A DNA stretch of 44,837 nucleotides from an uncultured Clostridia bacterium (GTDB lineage Bacteria > Bacillota > Clostridia > UBA1381): assembly GCA_959602045.1 (NCBI GenBank), contig CAUGRT010000022.1, positions 1 through 44,837 of the forward strand. The letters are read 5' to 3'. The notes below the pieces were generated by a model. It did not search any database, was not told where the DNA came from, and saw only the letters and a list, made by a program, of their open reading frames with translations. A program made the translations under genes and the position numbers. Positions 23,000-32,032 of the stretch are shown piece by piece; the first letter of the stretch is position 1; every line of letters begins with the position of its first letter.

Positions 23000-23491
23000 A
23001 TGGACGAAATTTTTGATAAGGTAAAGGAACATGCCGAAAAGGCAAAGGACGAGGCAGCAAAACTGACACGTCAGGTCGTTGATAAGACGAATAGCCTGAT
23101 TACGCAGACAAAGTTGAATTTTGCGGTGAATGAAACAGAAACAAAAATCAAGGAAATTTATACACAAATCGGGCAGAAGGTTTATGAGAAGCATCTGAGT
23201 GGTCACGATGTTGCGGAAGAATTGGAGGAAAGCTGTCTGAAAATCGATGAGCTGGCTGCGGAGGCTGAGGCTTTGAAGGAGCGGCTTGCCGAGGTAAAGG
23301 ATTCTGTGAAGTGTCCGGAATGTGGCGAATACAACAAAAAGACAGCTGCTTTTTGCAGCCGCTGCGGAAACAGTCTGAAAAATGCCGAGGATTTTGAGAA
23401 ACCGGAAGAAGAAGCGGAGGATTCCGAGAGAGTTGCGATTGTAAAACCGAGAAAGCCGGAAACGGATTCGGAAACTGAGGGTGAGGAATAA
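23000..23491 (+). CDS. coiled-coil protein with C-terminal zinc ribbon
   Basis: 163 aa from the ATG at 23000, which follows AAAGGAGG; an upstream in-frame extension to 22922 crosses the leader and is not supported. Residues 5-40 are an amphipathic, KA-rich helix (KEHAEKAKDEAAKLTRQ) like those of lipid-associated or YtxH-type proteins. Residues 50-105 are a coiled coil. A zinc ribbon (CPECG, CSRCG) follows near 110-130, then an acidic tail. No known function. First gene of a four-gene operon; the next gene overlaps it (TAATG). Confidence 0.8.
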   Translation: MDEIFDKVKEHAEKAKDEAAKLTRQVVDKTNSLITQTKLNFAVNETETKIKEIYTQIGQKVYEKHLSGHDVAEELEESCLKIDELAAEAEALKERLAEVKDSVKCPECGEYNKKTAAFCSRCGNSLKNAEDFEKPEEEAEDSERVAIVKPRKPETDSETEGEE

Positions 23492-24366
23492 TGTCAAAAA
23501 TTGATGATTTTAAAGAATATGCCCGTCGGCGTATTGTGGAACGGCTGCGCGAAGATAAGAATCATCAGGAGCCGGAGGAGAGTCAGATTCAGTCTTATGA
23601 TGAGGAGGATTCATTCTATACCGGAAGTGATGAGGAATACAAGGAGTTTTTAGACGGACTGGATGTTGAAATGAACGATCCGGCAGAGCCAGTGGAAAAC
23701 ACGCAGCGGATTAACCTGGGAGAAACCATCAATGTCAAGGAGGTTTTGGAAAAGGTTAAGGAAAAGGCAGGAAATCTTGCCGGTGCGGCGGCTGCAAAGG
23801 TCAGTGAGGCGGCGGATAAGACGGCTACCATGCGTTTTAAGATGCATGAAAATGATGAAACGCAGTTTGAAAAGGTGGGAGATACGATTTCTGCCGATCT
23901 TGACAACATGAAAAATGAATTGACCGATACGATGAACGACTCCATGCAAAAGCTGGATGGATTGGATGAGCGTTTGGGTGGTGTTTCGGAGATTTTTGCG
24001 GACGCAACCAAAAATATCGTGGAAATGAAAGAAGCGGCAGCGGCACTGGAAAAGCGGATTCAGGAATTGGAGCTTCAAAGCTCGGAGAGCTCTGACAGGT
24101 TTTCAGCTGAAATTGCCGATTTAAAACATGAGATCGGCACGTTACGGGAAACGGCAGAGCAGATTCGGGACGCTGTAAACGGTGTGTCCAAGCTTAGCGA
24201 CAGCGTTTTTGACATGAAAAACGCACAGCAAAACACTAAGACGGCACTAACGGAGCTGCATACGGCGTTTTCCAGATTGAAAAAGAAAACGGTTACCGGT
24301 ATTGTTATTTTGAGCATTATCGGACTGATCACGATTGCTTTAGAGGTTATTAATCTGCTGTCATAA
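23491..24366 (+). CDS. coiled-coil protein with C-terminal membrane anchor
   Basis: 291 aa. A charged N-terminus, an Ala-rich helix (GNLAGAAAAKVSEAADK, about 95-111) and a long coiled coil (about 130-260) end in one hydrophobic helix (about 268-289, TGIVILSIIGLITIAL), so it is tail-anchored with the bulk in the cytoplasm. The helical N-terminal region resembles that of the preceding gene, which suggests the pair interact or share ancestry. Overlaps the upstream stop (TAATG). No enzyme motif. A membrane-scaffold role is inferred from shape and neighbours only. Confidence 0.8.
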   Translation: MSKIDDFKEYARRRIVERLREDKNHQEPEESQIQSYDEEDSFYTGSDEEYKEFLDGLDVEMNDPAEPVENTQRINLGETINVKEVLEKVKEKAGNLAGAAAAKVSEAADKTATMRFKMHENDETQFEKVGDTISADLDNMKNELTDTMNDSMQKLDGLDERLGGVSEIFADATKNIVEMKEAAAALEKRIQELELQSSESSDRFSAEIADLKHEIGTLRETAEQIRDAVNGVSKLSDSVFDMKNAQQNTKTALTELHTAFSRLKKKTVTGIVILSIIGLITIALEVINLLS

Positions 24367-24380
24367 CGGAGGTGATTCGC

Positions 24381-24815
24381 ATGACAATAGGCGCATTGTG
24401 GTTTATTGCCATTGTGGGATTTTTGATTTTGGAGGGCGTTACATACCAGTTGGTTTCGATTTTTCTGGCGATTGGGGCAGTCGGCGGACTGGTGATGTAT
24501 ATGCTGGGCTTTGCGTTCGTTCCGCAGATGATCGTATTTTTGGCGGTGTCGGTTTTGATGCTCTGTTTACTCCGACCAATCTCGGTGCGCATGATGAAGA
24601 AGAACAAGGAGTTCAGAACCAATGCAGACAGTCTGATCGGGCAACGGGTCTATATTACCAAAGAAGTGAATAATATTGCAGGGATCGGCGAGGGAAAAGT
24701 CAACGGAGCCGAATGGACGGTTCGGAGCACTGATGACTCAACGATTCCGGAGGGGACGATTGCGATTATAGAACGGATTGAGGGCGTGAAGCTGATTGTG
24801 CGACAGGAAAGCTGA
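24381..24815 (+). CDS. NfeD-family membrane protein
   Basis: 144 aa from the ATG at 24381 (RBS GGAGGTGATT). Two to three hydrophobic helices at residues 3-65, then a C-terminal OB-fold (about 80-144) beginning LIGQRVYITKEVNN and containing GEGKVNGAEWTVRS. This is the short, protease-less NfeD form that pairs with stomatin-like proteins in an operon. NfeD OB domains are thought to act with the SPFH partner at membrane microdomains (established for YqiK/QmcA pairs). The next gene follows within 40 nt. Confidence 0.9.
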   Translation: MTIGALWFIAIVGFLILEGVTYQLVSIFLAIGAVGGLVMYMLGFAFVPQMIVFLAVSVLMLCLLRPISVRMMKKNKEFRTNADSLIGQRVYITKEVNNIAGIGEGKVNGAEWTVRSTDDSTIPEGTIAIIERIEGVKLIVRQES

Positions 24816-24853
24816 TTTCCGCAATATTCGTTTTGAGAAAGGAGCTTATAGCG

Positions 24854-25741
24854 ATGTTTATTATTGGATTATTGATTGTATTGATTATCATTTTGATTGC
24901 CAATGTCAAAATTGTGCCGCAGGCACATGCTTACATTATTGAGCGGTTCGGAGGGTATCATGCTACTTGGGGCGTGGGATTGCATATTAAAATTCCGTTT
25001 ATTGATAAGATTGCAAAAAAAGTGAATTTAAAGGAGCATGTAGTGGATTTTCCGCCGCAGCCGGTTATTACCGAGGATAATGTAACTATGCAGATTGATA
25101 CGGTCGTTTATTATCAGATTACCGATCCGAAGCTATTTACTTACGGCGTGGAAAGACCGATGATGGCGATTGAGAATCTGACGGCAACCACGCTTCGAAA
25201 TATTATCGGTGATATGGAGTTGGATGAAACGCTGACCTCACGTGATACAGTCAACACCTCCATGCGTTCGATTCTGGATGAAGCGACAGATCCGTGGGGA
25301 ATCAAGATTAACCGGGTGGAATTGAAGAACATTATTCCACCGCGTGAGATTCAAGACGCGATGGAACGGCAGATGAAAGCGGAGCGTGAAAGACGTGAAA
25401 GCATTTTAAGAGCCGAGGGTGAAAAGAAAAGCGCGATCTTAATGGCAGAGGGTGAAAAAGAAGCCGCTATTTTACGCGCTGAGGCGAAAAAACAGTCGGC
25501 AATCCGTGAGGCGGAAGGTGAAGCAGAGGCGATTATCACGGTCCAGAAAGCGGTTGCTGAGGGTATCAAGCAGATCAACGAGGCAAATCCATGCGACGCT
25601 TATATTGCGATGAAATCCCTGGAAAGCTTTGAAAAGGCGGCAGACGGAAAGGCAACAAAGATCATTATTCCATCCAATATTCAAGGAATTGCAGGTCTGG
25701 CAGCCTCCATTAAGGAAGTTATGAACGAAAAGCACGAATAA
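24854..25741 (+). CDS. SPFH/band 7 (stomatin-like, QmcA-type) protein
   Basis: 295 aa from the ATG at 24854 (GGAG at -9). An N-terminal hydrophobic anchor (residues 1-17) is followed by the SPFH domain (about 20-180, with VDFPPQPVITEDNVTMQID and YGVERP). A long Ala/Glu-rich helical segment follows (EGEKKSAILMAEGEKEAAIL, about 185-240), which oligomerises in the family. Such proteins form large cages or scaffolds around membrane proteases and organise lipid domains. It closes the operon and is followed by a strong terminator. Confidence 0.93.
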   Translation: MFIIGLLIVLIIILIANVKIVPQAHAYIIERFGGYHATWGVGLHIKIPFIDKIAKKVNLKEHVVDFPPQPVITEDNVTMQIDTVVYYQITDPKLFTYGVERPMMAIENLTATTLRNIIGDMELDETLTSRDTVNTSMRSILDEATDPWGIKINRVELKNIIPPREIQDAMERQMKAERERRESILRAEGEKKSAILMAEGEKEAAILRAEAKKQSAIREAEGEAEAIITVQKAVAEGIKQINEANPCDAYIAMKSLESFEKAADGKATKIIIPSNIQGIAGLAASIKEVMNEKHE

Positions 25742-25766
25742 GGATTACAAATATTGTTAATGAAAA

Positions 25767-25800
25767 GAATCGGAAACAGGTCTGTTTCCGATTCTTTTTT
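25767..25800. terminator. intrinsic terminator, bidirectional
   Basis: Perfect 12-bp stem (GAATCGGAAACA with TGTTTCCGATTC, loop GGTC), T-run on the right, A-run on the left. Shared by the SPFH operon and the convergent HAD gene. Confidence 0.93.
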
Positions 25801-26443
25801 ACAGTTCTTTCTTCAACCATTCGATTGCTTCAAAGCCATCGCGCACAACTGCGGCGCAAAGCTTTTGGATTTCGGGGTTATGCTGCTTCATATCGGGAAT
25901 ACAGATAACCGGTATTTTGGCATTTACGGCGGCTTTTATGCCGTTTTCGCTGTCTTCAAATACAATGGAATCCGTTGGATCGACATGCAGCAGCTGACAG
26001 GCATGAAGAAAAATATCGGGGTTCGGCTTGGAGCGATGTACCTGATCGCCGCCGATTACAATATCAAAGTCCAATTTACTGAGTTTGATATATTCTGCCA
26101 CAAATTTTGTTTCTGTGGAGGAGGCTACAGCGCATTGGATTTTGTTTTCTTTAAAAAATTGCAGAAGCTCCGGGATTCCGGGTTTTATAGGCATACCGGA
26201 GGTGCGGACGGTTTGGTTAAAATCCTCTCTTGCAGCGCCGGAAATAAGTTCATAAGGATAATCGGCGCCGTAGTGTTTTTTCATCATTTCCTTGCAGGCG
26301 GCTTGATTCGAGCCGAGCAGGGACAGGTAGACATCAAGCGATAGGGTATAGCCGTATTCCTGCATTTTTACGGAGAGTTTTTCCATAAACAAGCGTTCTG
26401 AATCGAAAAGCAATCCGTCCATATCGAAAATAGCGAGCTTCAT
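25799..26443 (-). CDS. HAD-superfamily hydrolase, beta-phosphoglucomutase-like
   Basis: 214 aa from the ATG at 26443 (MKLAIFDMDGLLFDSE). An ATG 12 nt upstream is embedded in AAAGGAATG, the ribosome binding site. Motif I D7-x-D9, cap domain inserted after it (helical, residues about 16-85), motif II VASSTE (about 111-116), motif III Lys in RSKPNPDIF, and motif IV VFEDSENG (acidic pair). These are the marks of the phosphoglucomutase-like subfamily IA. The real substrate (sugar phosphate or nucleotide) is undetermined. Confidence 0.9.
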   Translation of the reverse strand: MKLAIFDMDGLLFDSERLFMEKLSVKMQEYGYTLSLDVYLSLLGSNQAACKEMMKKHYGADYPYELISGAAREDFNQTVRTSGMPIKPGIPELLQFFKENKIQCAVASSTETKFVAEYIKLSKLDFDIVIGGDQVHRSKPNPDIFLHACQLLHVDPTDSIVFEDSENGIKAAVNAKIPVICIPDMKQHNPEIQKLCAAVVRDGFEAIEWLKKEL

Positions 26444-26504
26444 TTGAAATTTCATTCCTTTCTGCCGATTAAGTTAGCAAATTGCAATAATAACTTTGCA
26501 GACA

Positions 26505-26531
26505 AAAAGAAGCGCTGCGATGCGCCTCTTC
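26505..26531 (-). terminator. terminator of mgsA
   Basis: On the minus strand AGAGGCGC pairs with GCGCTTCT around ATCGCA (one G-T pair), followed by T5. It lies just downstream of mgsA. Confidence 0.6.
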
Positions 26532-26536
26532 AACTA

Positions 26537-26944
26537 TCATTTATTTTTGGGGTTCACGATGTCTCTCCAATCCAGGTCGCCGCGTTCCAGACCGTGAATC
26601 AGCACTTCTGCGGTTGCTGAATTTGTGGCAATCGGGATATTATGCATATCACATAATCTAAGCAGTGAAAACACATCCGGTTCGTAGCTTTCAGCATTCA
26701 GCGGATCTCTGAAAAACAGCACAAGATCAATTTCATTGTAAGCAATTCTGGCTCCAATCTGCTGATCACCGCCCTGTGGCCCGGATAAAAACCGATACAC
26801 ATTCAATCCTGTGTTTTCGATGATCACTTTGCCTGTGGTGCCTGTGGCATATAGTGCATGGCGCGAAAGGATTCCTTTATACGCAATGCAAAATTGTACC
26901 ATGAGTTCTTTCTTCTTGTCGTGTGCAATCAACGCAATGTTCAT
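26537..26944 (-). CDS. mgsA: methylglyoxal synthase
   Basis: 135 aa, normal MgsA size. Start motif ALIAHDKKKELM, the phosphate-binding GTTGKV stretch (about 44-49), GPQGGDQQIGA (about 64-74) with the catalytic Asp, and FFRDPLNAESYEPD. It converts dihydroxyacetone phosphate to methylglyoxal, a bypass of lower glycolysis that relieves phosphate starvation. The gene sits 29 nt after minD on the same strand, a common clostridial arrangement with no known direct link to division. Confidence 0.95.
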   Translation of the reverse strand: MNIALIAHDKKKELMVQFCIAYKGILSRHALYATGTTGKVIIENTGLNVYRFLSGPQGGDQQIGARIAYNEIDLVLFFRDPLNAESYEPDVFSLLRLCDMHNIPIATNSATAEVLIHGLERGDLDWRDIVNPKNK

Positions 26945-26973
26945 TTTTTACCTCCCCTGTAGCATCTATCTGA

Positions 26974-27762
26974 TCATTTAGCGAAAAGCTCCCTGAATTT
27001 TTCCCAAAAGCCTTTTTTCTTGAATTCCATAATCGGAACATCTTCGCCGCAAAGCCGCGCGGCAATGTTCCTAAAAGCTATTCCTGCCTGCGAGTCCGGG
27101 TTGCTTATGGCAAGCTCGCCTTGCAGACCTGATTTTAACAATTCTTCATCATCAATCACAATTCCCAACATTGGAATGGAAAGCATGTCCATACATTCGT
27201 CCATGTTCAGCATGATTTTTTTATCAATCATTTCCGGGCGTACCCGATTGACAATCAGCCGAATATTTTCGATTTCTTTTGATTCAAGCGTAGAGATGAC
27301 TCTATCGGCGTCTCGGAGTGCGGCAAGCTCTGCAAGCGTAACAATCATCGCTTCATCAGCTCCGGCGGCAACGTACATAAATCCGCCGCCGATTCCTGCC
27401 GGAGAATCCGCAATACAGAAATCAAACCGACTTCGGAGAGAATCCCAGAAGCCCTTGATCTTTTCCTCGTCGATCGCTGTAACGGGGCGCGTCTGCGGCG
27501 CGGCAATGAAATATAAATTTTCATAACCGTCTACCTTTACCAGCACCTCGTCAAGAGTGCATCTATTCTCCAGTAAATCCATAAAATCATAAACAATGCT
27601 GCTCTCTAAACCAAGAGCAACATCCAGATTCCTCAGTCCCATGTCCATATCGACAAGGACAGTCAATCTGCCCCTTGCCGACAATGCCGCCCCCACGTTG
27701 GCTGCGGTAGTCGTTTTTCCGGTACCACCTTTCCCGGAAGCAACCATGATGACCTTTCCCAT
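26974..27762 (-). CDS. minD: septum site-determining ATPase MinD
   Basis: 262 aa. Deviant Walker A KGGTGKTTT (residues 11-19), switch I region VDMDMGLRNLD, switch II DSPAGI. The C-terminal GFWEKFRELFAK (last 12 residues) is a good amphipathic membrane-targeting helix. It binds ATP, dimerises on the membrane and recruits MinC. It has its own promoter in the end of minC (27822-27850). No minE is found between it and mgsA or elsewhere in the window. Confidence 0.96.
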   Translation of the reverse strand: MGKVIMVASGKGGTGKTTTAANVGAALSARGRLTVLVDMDMGLRNLDVALGLESSIVYDFMDLLENRCTLDEVLVKVDGYENLYFIAAPQTRPVTAIDEEKIKGFWDSLRSRFDFCIADSPAGIGGGFMYVAAGADEAMIVTLAELAALRDADRVISTLESKEIENIRLIVNRVRPEMIDKKIMLNMDECMDMLSIPMLGIVIDDEELLKSGLQGELAISNPDSQAGIAFRNIAARLCGEDVPIMEFKKKGFWEKFRELFAK

Positions 27763-27796
27763 TGAAATTTACCTTTCCGTGTATGATCTGACAAAA

Positions 27797-27850
27797 TAGG
27801 CTTAGAGCGCCTACTAAATTTATTATATCACAAAATTTTCGCTTTGTCTA
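27797..27850 (-). promoter_or_regulatory. internal promoter for minD
   Basis: On the minus strand TAGACA (27850-27845), 17 bp, TATAAT (27827-27822), starting in the last codons of minC. A small hairpin (TAGGC, loop GCTCTAA, GCCTA; 27813-27797) followed by T4 lies close to the expected start. It might protect the 5' end or be a weak terminator of minC read-through. Confidence 0.65.
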
Positions 27851-28537
27851 TATATTCAACAAAAATTCCTCAACAAAAATTTCATTATTTATTAACTTTG
27901 CTTTTTTTATGCCGCCCTCGCCGGGTTCCATGTCTTCTTTTTTGATCGTGGCGATCGCAATATTTTGCGGCATGAAGTCCAGCGCCAATATGTAAGCGTC
28001 ATGGCTGCCGCCTGCGCCGGCAATGGCATTGCCCATGAGCCGACCGAAAATTACAACATTTCCCGACGCACAAACCTCACCGCCCTCCATCACATCTCCG
28101 ACAAGGATCATGTGCGAGTCGGATTCAATGCGCTTTCCGGGTTTTACGACTCCCTCAAAAAAGCGCGCACGGTTTTGCTTGAAATTGGTTGCGATAACCT
28201 CCTCCATGGTCGGGACATAAGGCTTTGGTTCGCGCGGTTCGTCCGGATCTTTCTCTTTTTCCATCAGTTTTTCGAGCTTTTTGAAAAACTTTTTTTCGCC
28301 GAACTGAACAGTGGCTTCGGGAAGCATGGCTTTCGAAACAGATTCGAGCCGCAGCCGGTCGCTCTCAGAGATGTCATCTCCGATAAAATAAATATTGCAC
28401 TTCCCATTCCCGAAAAATTTACGGTATTCATCAAGCTTATCATGGAGCGCTCTTATCACCTCTGAAATTCCGCAATTGGGGGATAAATAAATCTTGACAC
28501 CATCGCCGGTGCCTTTGAGCTTAATAATCTCGTTCAT
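27848..28537 (-). CDS. minC: septum formation inhibitor MinC
   Basis: 229 aa. N-terminal domain (residues 1-100, the FtsZ-antagonising half), a basic-acidic linker with KDPDEPREPKP (about 107-118), and the C-terminal beta-helix (about 130-229) with stacked repeats such as GDVMEGGEVCASGNVVIFG, which binds MinD and dimerises. With MinD it blocks FtsZ ring assembly away from midcell. Starts 34 nt after pbp2 in the same direction. Confidence 0.93.
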   Translation of the reverse strand: MNEIIKLKGTGDGVKIYLSPNCGISEVIRALHDKLDEYRKFFGNGKCNIYFIGDDISESDRLRLESVSKAMLPEATVQFGEKKFFKKLEKLMEKEKDPDEPREPKPYVPTMEEVIATNFKQNRARFFEGVVKPGKRIESDSHMILVGDVMEGGEVCASGNVVIFGRLMGNAIAGAGGSHDAYILALDFMPQNIAIATIKKEDMEPGEGGIKKAKLINNEIFVEEFLLNI

Positions 28538-28571
28538 ACCGTAACCTCACTTTCTGTTTCCTTTTTGATTT

Positions 28572-30677
28572 TTATGGCAGCAGCGGACTTTCGGAAGTTT
28601 CCGGTGTTGCCTGCGGCTGTGCTGTCGGAGCTGCCGCGGTATTGAAATAAGCGTCAAAAATATCTCTGGCTACATTCGCGGCATTGGCACCGCGCACACC
28701 ATGCTCCAACACAACCGATACTGCAATCTGCGGATCGTCAAACGGTGCGTAGGCGATAAAAATAGCGTTATTGGAGCCTTTTCCGATTTGTGCCGTACCT
28801 GTTTTTCCACCGATGGGAATCGTGTAATCGGTAAACACCGAAGCGGCGCTTCCTTCATCAATAACCCGTCGCATACCGTTCTTCACGGATTGCAGAACAT
28901 CAGCGTCCATCTCGATGGAATCCCGAATTTCGGGAACGCTTTCCCTTACCAGGGTTCCATCTGTGGAGGAACGGACACTCTTAATTAGGTTCACTTTATA
29001 GTGTGTTCCGCCGTTTGCGATGGTTGCGGCGTAATTTGCCAGCTGAACCGGTGTGAACAGGCTGTAAGACTGACCGATTGCCGCTTGGAGCGTGTCACCG
29101 CCGTACCAGTCCTGGCTGGTTACATTTTTTATAATGGATTTTTTATAGGCAGGACTCGCCATGCTGCCCTCGGATTCCTCGCTCAGTTCGATTCCCGTAT
29201 ATTGTCCGAGTCCAAATTTTGCCGCGTATTCATCCAGGGTATCAATACCCATGCGGCGTCCGACCTCATAGAAGAAGTAGTTACAGGAGTTCTCGATTGC
29301 GCCTGATACGTCCAAACGTCCATGCGTCTGCGTCATATGACTATCCGTCCAAATCCAACAGGTAGGCTGATAGTCTTGATAGAAGGTATAGATACCCTTA
29401 TCTTCGATGATTTCGGTGGGGGTAAGGTTTCCGGACTCCATTGCAGCGATTGCTGACAGCGGCTTGAAGGTTGAACCGGGACTGTACAGACCGCTTACGG
29501 CACGATTCCACATGGGTTGTGCTGTGTTTTCAACCAGACTTTGATAATCCTCATTAAAGCGGGACATATCATAGGTAGGATAGGACGCCATGGACAGGAC
29601 ATCGCCTGTTTTTACGTCCAGAACTACCGCTGCACCGGCGTTACAGTCGCCGCCGTCTTTTTCCTTATTGCCACCGTTGCTCTGAATTGTCTTGATATTC
29701 TGCTCCAGGGATTTTTCAACGGCTTCCTGAAGTCGGGAATCAATTGTCAGCGTGATACTGTTGCCGGGAACCGGATCAATATTATCCATCACCGTAATCT
29801 GGTTGCCGTTGACGCGTTTCATGGAACCGGAGGTTCCGTCCTGACCGCGCAGGTATTGTTCACCCCATTTTTCGATTCCCTGCTTGCCGAGCGTGTCATT
29901 CATCCCATACCCCTCGCCGGAGAGCTTTTGATATTCTTCGGCACTGATTTTTCCGGTACGGCCGAGCAGCTGCGTGGCAAGACCGGGTTTTTGGTATTCA
30001 CGCATATACGTATTGGTGATGCTGACCCCTTTAAAATCGTTGCTGCGTTCCTTGATCTTTGCGACAACGTTGACGCTGACATTATCCGCCAGAATAAAAG
30101 GTGAAACTTGAGAAAAACCGCGGATGTCGGCTTCATAGCGGATTCCGACAATCCGGCGAATGTCGTCCTCATTATAGAGATCGGATACCTCATAAAGCTG
30201 CTGATAAGCGCGGACAATCGCCTCGGCGTTCATGCTTCTGTCGATTTTTTTATCAATATATTTATTGGAGGAAAACCACTCCTCCTGTTCGGAATCGGTC
30301 GTTCCGTCACCGTCTTCGTCCTGGAACGTGAACGAATACGGCGCATAGGTAATCGGCAGGGTATCGTTATAGGCGCAGTTCTCAGAATACAGCACATCAA
30401 TAAGCTGTTTAATCACGGCGTTTAACTCTTCATTCGTCTGACCCGCTCTTTGGAGCACGATGCTATAGCCGACTTTATTGGTTACAAGCGGCACGCCGTA
30501 GCGATCCAAAATCTCGCCGCGCGGCGCTTTTTCGGTTACGTTCGTTGTCAGACGATTGGCGGCAACCTCAAGATACTGGCTGCCTTTCAGAATCTGCAAG
30601 TCGAAAAGCTTCCAGGTGATTGCGGCGAGCATCAGAACGATCATTACTTTTAAAACTACAAATCTTGCTTTGGGCAT
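28572..30677 (-). CDS. mrdA: penicillin-binding protein 2 (class B transpeptidase)
   Basis: 701 aa. Single N-terminal anchor (about 7-27), pedestal/dimerisation domain, then transpeptidase with catalytic S402 and K405 (SPGSTFKP), SCN at 464-466 and KTG at 625-627. In the pedestal a short acidic insert D120-E130 has the D-x-D-x-D-G spacing of calcium loops, which I have not seen highlighted for PBP2. The Pro/Thr/Ala-rich tail ends SPLLP. Context (mreBCD before, minCD after) makes it the elongasome transpeptidase. The partner RodA is not in the window. Confidence 0.94.
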   Translation of the reverse strand: MPKARFVVLKVMIVLMLAAITWKLFDLQILKGSQYLEVAANRLTTNVTEKAPRGEILDRYGVPLVTNKVGYSIVLQRAGQTNEELNAVIKQLIDVLYSENCAYNDTLPITYAPYSFTFQDEDGDGTTDSEQEEWFSSNKYIDKKIDRSMNAEAIVRAYQQLYEVSDLYNEDDIRRIVGIRYEADIRGFSQVSPFILADNVSVNVVAKIKERSNDFKGVSITNTYMREYQKPGLATQLLGRTGKISAEEYQKLSGEGYGMNDTLGKQGIEKWGEQYLRGQDGTSGSMKRVNGNQITVMDNIDPVPGNSITLTIDSRLQEAVEKSLEQNIKTIQSNGGNKEKDGGDCNAGAAVVLDVKTGDVLSMASYPTYDMSRFNEDYQSLVENTAQPMWNRAVSGLYSPGSTFKPLSAIAAMESGNLTPTEIIEDKGIYTFYQDYQPTCWIWTDSHMTQTHGRLDVSGAIENSCNYFFYEVGRRMGIDTLDEYAAKFGLGQYTGIELSEESEGSMASPAYKKSIIKNVTSQDWYGGDTLQAAIGQSYSLFTPVQLANYAATIANGGTHYKVNLIKSVRSSTDGTLVRESVPEIRDSIEMDADVLQSVKNGMRRVIDEGSAASVFTDYTIPIGGKTGTAQIGKGSNNAIFIAYAPFDDPQIAVSVVLEHGVRGANAANVARDIFDAYFNTAAAPTAQPQATPETSESPLLP

Positions 30678-30703
30678 TTACTTCACTTCCATTGGTTGGG
30701 ATT

Positions 30704-31201
30704 TTATGCAATCAGCTTTTTCTTTACATCCTTATTATAAACCGTATGCGAAACAAGCGGATACAGGATCAGCACCGCTGCGATATTATACAAGGCAGAC
30801 GGGAGCATTGCCGCATAAACGGTAAAAAAATCAATTCCTTTGTTTTCTAAGGCATAGAGCCCCAACTCATATAGGGCGGTCAATATGCCGCACCAGAATA
30901 CTGCTTTTAAGATGCTATGCGTATATCTGGGCTTTTTTCGCAGGTAAAATACCGCTGCTGCGGAAAGCGTATAGAACATGAAGATAAAATGAAAGCTTTT
31001 TCCGAGCAGGGAGCCGCCGAGGACTCCGCAGATACCGCCGACCAGAACGACAGTCGGAAAATTTTCATCCCTTACCGCAACACAAATTAAAAACGCATAC
31101 GTCAGCGCCGGAACGGTGTTATCAATCCGCAGATAGCGCGTGACGGTGGTTTCCAGAATAATCAGAAGGATCATCCATACGAATAATTTAACTTTTTTCA
31201 T
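30704..31201 (-). CDS. mreD: rod shape-determining protein MreD
   Basis: 165 aa from the ATG at 31201, with GGAG 7 nt upstream; a GTG immediately before it is also in frame. Five to six predicted membrane helices over the full length, short loops, basic C-terminus (KKKLIA). It anchors the MreC/PBP2 elongasome in the membrane. Overlaps the mreC stop (TGATG). Confidence 0.9.
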   Translation of the reverse strand: MKKVKLFVWMILLIILETTVTRYLRIDNTVPALTYAFLICVAVRDENFPTVVLVGGICGVLGGSLLGKSFHFIFMFYTLSAAAVFYLRKKPRYTHSILKAVFWCGILTALYELGLYALENKGIDFFTVYAAMLPSALYNIAAVLILYPLVSHTVYNKDVKKKLIA

Positions 31202-32022
31202 CACTGAACTCCATTAATAACCAAAACCTCATGAAGCGTCTTAAAATCGACCTTCGGCTCTACCAGTGCATAATTCAGCGTTCCCATATTATCCGCCGAA
31301 ATTTCCCGAATCGTACCAACGTTCAGACCGGGAGGATAAATGCCGCCGGTTCCGGAGGTTTCCAAAATATCTCCAACGATAATATTCGCGCCTTTGTCGA
31401 CAAAGGTCAGCTTACAGAGGGATTGATAGCACATTTCAGCATCGCCCTCAATCACGCCGATGTCATCGGTTCGGGAAACCAAAATTCCGGTGGCGCTTTC
31501 GGGATTGATAATGGTGTCAATCATCGCCCAATTGGGACCCACCTCTGTGACGGTTCCTACAATTCCGTCAGATGCAATGACGGTATTTCCCTTATCTACG
31601 CCGGAAAGCGTACCTTTATTGATTTCAATTTTATCGTACCAATGATTGGTAGAATAGCCGATGACGGAGGCTGCTACAGTGGAATAATTCTGAATCGAGT
31701 TTTGCAATTGAAGCAATTCGTTCAGCCGTTCGTTTTCCTCACGATAAACAGCGGTTTCCTTATTTTTTTTCTTGAGTTCGATAATCTCGTTTACAAGCTG
31801 ATCATTTTGTTCTTTGTAAGAGCTTGCCTCGCGGATAAACGTTACTTGCCGGCTGATTGCGCCCGAAATTGCGGCAGCGCCGTTTTGGAATGGTGAAAAT
31901 ACCGTCCGCACGACATCGGCAACGGGATTTTCTCCCGCAAAATGCGTGATTGTCACGGAAAGCGCAGCCAGTATTACAACGACAATAACGGTAATTCCTG
32001 CTTTTTTCTTAAAAAATGACAT
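31201..32022 (-). CDS. mreC: rod shape-determining protein MreC
   Basis: 273 aa. N-terminal cytoplasmic tail and one membrane helix (about 8-27), coiled coil (about 62-100, EIIELKKKNKETAVYREEN), then the double beta-barrel extracytoplasmic domain with IGYSTNHWYDKIEINKG and GIVGTVTEVGPNWA. It dimerises outside the membrane and activates PBP2. Sits 10 nt after mreB. Confidence 0.93.
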   Translation of the reverse strand: MSFFKKKAGITVIVVVILAALSVTITHFAGENPVADVVRTVFSPFQNGAAAISGAISRQVTFIREASSYKEQNDQLVNEIIELKKKNKETAVYREENERLNELLQLQNSIQNYSTVAASVIGYSTNHWYDKIEINKGTLSGVDKGNTVIASDGIVGTVTEVGPNWAMIDTIINPESATGILVSRTDDIGVIEGDAEMCYQSLCKLTFVDKGANIIVGDILETSGTGGIYPPGLNVGTIREISADNMGTLNYALVEPKVDFKTLHEVLVINGVQ

Positions 32023-32032
32023 TCATTCTTCC

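Noticed and set aside
29517..30104. 195-aa plus-strand ORF
   Set aside because: Antisense shadow of pbp2, created by its codon bias.
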